Source of the DNA: Olivibacter sp. SDN3
GTDB taxonomy: Bacteria; Bacteroidota; Bacteroidia; Sphingobacteriales; Sphingobacteriaceae
Direction: 5' to 3'
DNA: 64,000 nt
Assembly: GCF_014334135.1 (NCBI RefSeq)
Contig: NZ_CP060497.1
Coordinates: 124,001-188,000, forward strand
The position numbers and the translations under genes are program-made. The notes beneath the pieces were generated by a model, which saw only the letters and a program-made list of their open reading frames with translations, had not been told where the DNA came from and did no database searches. This document shows, piece by piece, positions 60,632 through 64,000 of this stretch (the stretch's first letter is position 1; every line of letters begins with the position of its first letter).

Positions 60632-61819
60632 TCAGAACCAGATGATGGGGTTCCGCACCGGCAAGTTCCTAATCACTTCCTCCACATCCGGGTTATGCTC
60701 AAGATCGCGCCACACATCAAACCATGTTATCTCATCAAAAGCATTGGCTGCAAACAACAAAGCAGGTTGTGCCATGGGCCAGTTCTCCCAGTACATGACA
60801 TCTTTGTCTAATGGCCACGTTTCTTTATTCTCGATATATGGAAACATAAATTCCACTCCCTTCCTGATCGACCTGCCATCTTCCAATGTATATTTCCACA
60901 GGTTATCTTCGGGTGTACTTAATATTTGACATATCATGACCATGGCATCCAAATTAAACAAGGAGTAGCCATAAGGTTTGGTGCGAGCCAGCTCTCTTAG
61001 AAAGCTGCCGTCTTTATCCATTTGATCCGGCAGCAATAAGGTTTTATAGCGGTTACGACAAAAGTCGAGCAACTCTTCATTACCTACCAATCTAGCAAAT
61101 GCCGAAACCTGCATGACCCAACAAGTACCATGATTGTTCTCGGCATTCATCTCATCTTTGCCATAAGGATGCTGAGTTAGCCATTGCAAGTAAGCAGAAA
61201 ACCATTCTTTAATGGGTTCTAATTGCGTAGATGGAAAAATCTGAGCCTCTTTCATTACAAGGACACCCTGCGCCACCTCCATCAGGTGAATGGTATCGAT
61301 AATACCTATCCCCCTTCCGGTAAATCGTCCCTTAATCGCCTGAGCATACTGTAAATGCGGATTCATAAGCGTTTCCTGATTTATAAACCAAGCATCTAGG
61401 TGTTTAAGCGCATGTATTACATATTTTTCATCTTTAGTAATTTTGTAGGCCGAAGCCAAGGCCCCTATAATCTGGCTAAATCGAATCATCGCCTGACGAT
61501 GTGCAACAAAGTTTTCCGGATTGGTCATGCCATCTCGCTGCATATATGGCCCATCCAGATAAGCAGGATCTGGCCACCAATAATCGCCTTCAGAAAAGAA
61601 ATCATGTTTTCCACCGCCACTTCTTGGCGACTGCGTGGCCGTTACGGTAATAGGCGCTTGCTGTAAGGCCCATTGTGCTTGCTTAAGTATTTGTTCATGC
61701 AGCAATTGTGCTGCAGGCCTTTCAAACGGGGCATCATACCTGTCGAATGTGCACGACAATATGGTTGCGACAGCGCAAAAAGCAAAATAAAAAAGGTACC
61801 TAATCCCAATAAAGGTCAT
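60632..61819 (-). CDS. Alginate-lyase-family polysaccharide lyase (lipoprotein)
   Basis: A 395-residue protein of the alginate_lyase (PF05426-like) alpha-barrel group. The lipoprotein signal is YLFYFAFCAVATILSCTFDR. Conserved parts are SPRSGGGKHDFFSEGDYWWPDPAYLDGPYMQRDGMTNPENFVAHR, the NNHGTCW motif (catalytic Asn/His, about 230) and DGSFLRELARTKPYGYSLFNLDAMV (with the likely catalytic Tyr). Such enzymes eliminate in alginate or in glucuronan (PL5/PL38-type); which applies here is open. It starts 6 bases after the GH2 stop on the same strand, so the two are one operon. Confidence 0.88.
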   Translation of the reverse strand: MTFIGIRYLFYFAFCAVATILSCTFDRYDAPFERPAAQLLHEQILKQAQWALQQAPITVTATQSPRSGGGKHDFFSEGDYWWPDPAYLDGPYMQRDGMTNPENFVAHRQAMIRFSQIIGALASAYKITKDEKYVIHALKHLDAWFINQETLMNPHLQYAQAIKGRFTGRGIGIIDTIHLMEVAQGVLVMKEAQIFPSTQLEPIKEWFSAYLQWLTQHPYGKDEMNAENNHGTCWVMQVSAFARLVGNEELLDFCRNRYKTLLLPDQMDKDGSFLRELARTKPYGYSLFNLDAMVMICQILSTPEDNLWKYTLEDGRSIRKGVEFMFPYIENKETWPLDKDVMYWENWPMAQPALLFAANAFDEITWFDVWRDLEHNPDVEEVIRNLPVRNPIIWF

Positions 61820-61825
61820 AACTAT

Positions 61826-64000
61826 TTATTTCTCATTTAAGGTTATCATTGCGGTAGGTAAATCATCCGATTGAACACTTGCGACGCACTCCGTTCCATT
61901 GAGACGCACCTTTATCATGGCCCTTCCATTATAGAGCTGCACTTTCCGCGAGCCATTGGAAGTCCCCTGATTATCAATCAATTTACCATCACCTATAGTT
62001 TCGAAAACCACCCAATTTTGAGCATCAAGGCAGATTGCGCCCTCAGCATCCAATAAGGTCACTTGAATGCTAGCCATATCGCCCTCCTGATCAACTTGTT
62101 CCAATAACATGCGCTCAGGCCTTTCCCACTTTGCTGTTTGATAATACTGCGTAAATTCATCGTCCACCGTCTCCTCTCCTTTTTTTGCCACCGCCTTGAT
62201 ATGATTCTCTCCATCCTTAAACTGTATCATCCAACGCAGGCCTGCGGCAGGAAAATCTTGCGTGTTTCTTTTTTTACTTCCAAGGCTTTTACCGTTCACA
62301 AAGAGTTCCACTTCCGATGCGTTGGAATACACTTTAACCATTTTCTCTTCATCTGCGCTACCCCATCTGGTTGGCCAAGAATGCCCATAGATATGCACCA
62401 TAGGCTTTTCTGTCCAATACGATTGGAACACGTAGTAAGCTTCCTTTTTTTCAAAGTTACGTTCAACCACGCCTTTTTGATTAACATATGGTACGGGGTT
62501 ATCCGGCCTAACCGGGGTGGAGAAATCTTTAAAGGGCCAATAAGCTGTACCGGTAAGCCAAGGCATTGTTTTCTGTTCCTTTAAATGCCAATCAATTAAG
62601 TTACAGATATAACTTTCACTCCAATCGCCATCTTTCGAAACCCTCGCTGCCCCACCGTATAGGGAAGCATCGCCAGCCCGTTCATCTGTGCCACTGCCTC
62701 CGGCAACCTCTGCAAGCACCTTATCAGGATTTTCAGCATGCCTTCCGGCATGGCTATCTCCTCCCCACTCTACATGTAGGAAATGATTTACTTGCCGCAT
62801 TTCTTCTTCAGAAGACTCCTTGTAATCGGTGTACTGTCCTCGATACCACCCTGCCCAAATAGAAGGAGAATAAACATCGACAATATCCTTACAAAAGTCA
62901 CATCTTCTGATAGCCGTTTTTCTGGTCGGATCCAGACGATGTGACAGATCGTTCAGTTCTGCCATGAATACCCTAATTTTCTCTTTGTCAAAAACCGAAA
63001 AATCACCTGGCCAATCGTTCTCATTTCCCAAGCCCCAAATAATAATCGAGGGGTGGTTATAATGTTGTTCAATCATGTTGGTAAGCATACGCTTCGCCTG
63101 CTCTTGATAAGCGCTTCCGCCAAGGCCGCCCCGGCACCAGGGAATTTCTTCCCAAACCAATATCCCGAGGCTATCACATGCATTCAACACCTCTCTCGAT
63201 TGTTGATAATGTCCTAAACGAATAAAGTTAACGCCCATCTCTTTCATCATAAGCATTTCCTGCCTGATCATGGAATCCGTCATCGCTGCCCCCACACCAG
63301 CGTGGTCTTCATGCCGATGTGTACCACGTAACAGTAAACGTTTTCCATTTAAATAGAATGGGCCTTTTTCTTTAAACGCCACATGACGGAAACCTATTTT
63401 TTCCCGATGCACATAAATATCACTACCTGCTTTCGCTGTCACCACGAGTGTATATCGTTCCGGAACGTCAGGATGCCATAGGGTAGGCTTGTTGATAAGC
63501 AATTCGCCGATAGCTAGATCGCCGTTCAAATCTGTAAACCCTTTTGTCAATTGTGCCACCTCTTTCCCTGCTGGATCTAACAACGTCACATCAACTGCAA
63601 CATTTTGATGATCAGCATAATTCACCAGGCGTGTTTTCACATAAACTTTCCCTTCTTTCCCTTTATCATCTACCTTCGCTTCCGCAAAAACCCCGTCAAC
63701 AAACAGCTGGGGAACATACCTTAAATTCAAGTGTCTGTAAATACCCCCATAAAGATTGAAATCAGATAAATCTGAGGGTATCATTTCCAAATCTCTCGAA
63801 TTATCCACCTTGATGGCAATCGGAATTTCGCCGTTAAATTGCTTAGTACATATGGGATTTTCCTTAAATGCCTCAACGGCCTCCGTAATATCTACGCTCC
63901 ACTCATCATAACCACCGGTATGTTCACCAACCTTAGTGGTATATACAAATACCTCGGTTTTTTGTCCAACTCCTTCGAAATGGAGCAATATACGTCCATT
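61826..64000 (-). CDS. GH2-family glycoside hydrolase (5' end outside the window)
   Basis: About 724 codons are visible; the frame is open to base 64000 and continues beyond it. Order: sugar-binding domain (RILLHFEGVGQKTEVFVYTT at the very edge), immunoglobulin-like domain, catalytic barrel with the acid/base Glu in IIIWGLGNENDWPG and the nucleophile Glu in HFLHVEWGGDSHAG, then C-terminal domains (DUF4982-like, EKKEAYYVFQSYWTEKPMVHIYGHSWPTRW). The substrate may be a galactoside or glucuronide. It is the upstream gene of the operon with the alginate-lyase-family gene (6-base gap). Confidence 0.93.
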   Translation of the reverse strand, partial: NGRILLHFEGVGQKTEVFVYTTKVGEHTGGYDEWSVDITEAVEAFKENPICTKQFNGEIPIAIKVDNSRDLEMIPSDLSDFNLYGGIYRHLNLRYVPQLFVDGVFAEAKVDDKGKEGKVYVKTRLVNYADHQNVAVDVTLLDPAGKEVAQLTKGFTDLNGDLAIGELLINKPTLWHPDVPERYTLVVTAKAGSDIYVHREKIGFRHVAFKEKGPFYLNGKRLLLRGTHRHEDHAGVGAAMTDSMIRQEMLMMKEMGVNFIRLGHYQQSREVLNACDSLGILVWEEIPWCRGGLGGSAYQEQAKRMLTNMIEQHYNHPSIIIWGLGNENDWPGDFSVFDKEKIRVFMAELNDLSHRLDPTRKTAIRRCDFCKDIVDVYSPSIWAGWYRGQYTDYKESSEEEMRQVNHFLHVEWGGDSHAGRHAENPDKVLAEVAGGSGTDERAGDASLYGGAARVSKDGDWSESYICNLIDWHLKEQKTMPWLTGTAYWPFKDFSTPVRPDNPVPYVNQKGVVERNFEKKEAYYVFQSYWTEKPMVHIYGHSWPTRWGSADEEKMVKVYSNASEVELFVNGKSLGSKKRNTQDFPAAGLRWMIQFKDGENHIKAVAKKGEETVDDEFTQYYQTAKWERPERMLLEQVDQEGDMASIQVTLLDAEGAICLDAQNWVVFETIGDGKLIDNQGTSNGSRKVQLYNGRAMIKVRLNGTECVASVQSDDLPTAMITLNEK

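Overview
The window is chromosomal DNA of a Bacteroidota bacterium, most likely a Sphingobacteriaceae member (Sphingobacterium/Olivibacter/Pedobacter-like). The evidence is two SusC/SusD pairs with their own ECF sigma and FecR-type anti-sigma genes, a hybrid two-component sensor fragment, many lipoprotein and Tat-exported carbohydrate enzymes, AT-rich DNA with almost no Shine-Dalgarno sequences, and promoter-like TTTG / TAnnTTTG pairs typical of the phylum. No phage, IS element, CRISPR array or rRNA operon was seen. One tRNA gene (Cys) is present.

Layout. 0-10.8 kb holds the start of a GMC oxidoreductase, a membrane metallophosphoesterase, a fluoride-riboswitch-controlled CLC-type channel/antiporter, a GNAT acetyltransferase, a GH140-like apiosidase, a decayed stretch with a Crp/Fnr remnant, a Kef-type antiporter with a small HMA-like protein, and a LytS/LytTR-type two-component pair. 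10.9-13.7 kb is a scar zone: the start of a hybrid sensor is joined out of frame to the end of a DUF2264 gene, and the tail of a discoidin-domain gene also survives. 13.7-20 kb is a sigma/FecR/SusC/SusD locus with no enzyme left. 20-24 kb is a myo-inositol module (inositol oxygenase, sodium symporter, divergent LacI regulator with a palindromic operator). 24-28.7 kb holds hydrolases, an HPP membrane protein and a glutamine cyclotransferase. 28.8-37.5 kb is a complete small utilisation locus (sigma, FecR, STN-containing SusC, SusD, GH29 fucosidase). 37.7-42.2 kb holds a serine hydrolase, a GH43 enzyme, tRNA-Cys, a PhyH dioxygenase and an SDR. 42.2-45.6 kb is pstSCAB. 46-58.8 kb holds an MFS pump, a beta-helix protein, a seven-heme cytochrome, two Tat-exported Gfo/Idh enzymes, DinB, XRE-cupin, an exported isoaspartyl methyltransferase, a double-glycine leader peptide, a lactate permease and a D-lactate-type dehydrogenase. 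59-64 kb is another glycan region (GH76, alginate-lyase-family enzyme, GH2 running off the end).

Theme. Most genes serve glycan capture and sugar or uronate catabolism. The two signals most worth follow-up are regulatory: a well-formed fluoride aptamer in front of the CLC gene with two mutually exclusive downstream hairpins, and a set of short promoter-to-terminator units (10.8, 24.1 and 35.5 kb) that look like small RNAs. Two of these share a core complementary to leader-like sequence elsewhere in the window. The small GG-leader peptide next to an isoaspartyl methyltransferase is the best candidate for an undescribed peptide product. All calls were made by reading the sequence; no database search or folding program was run.
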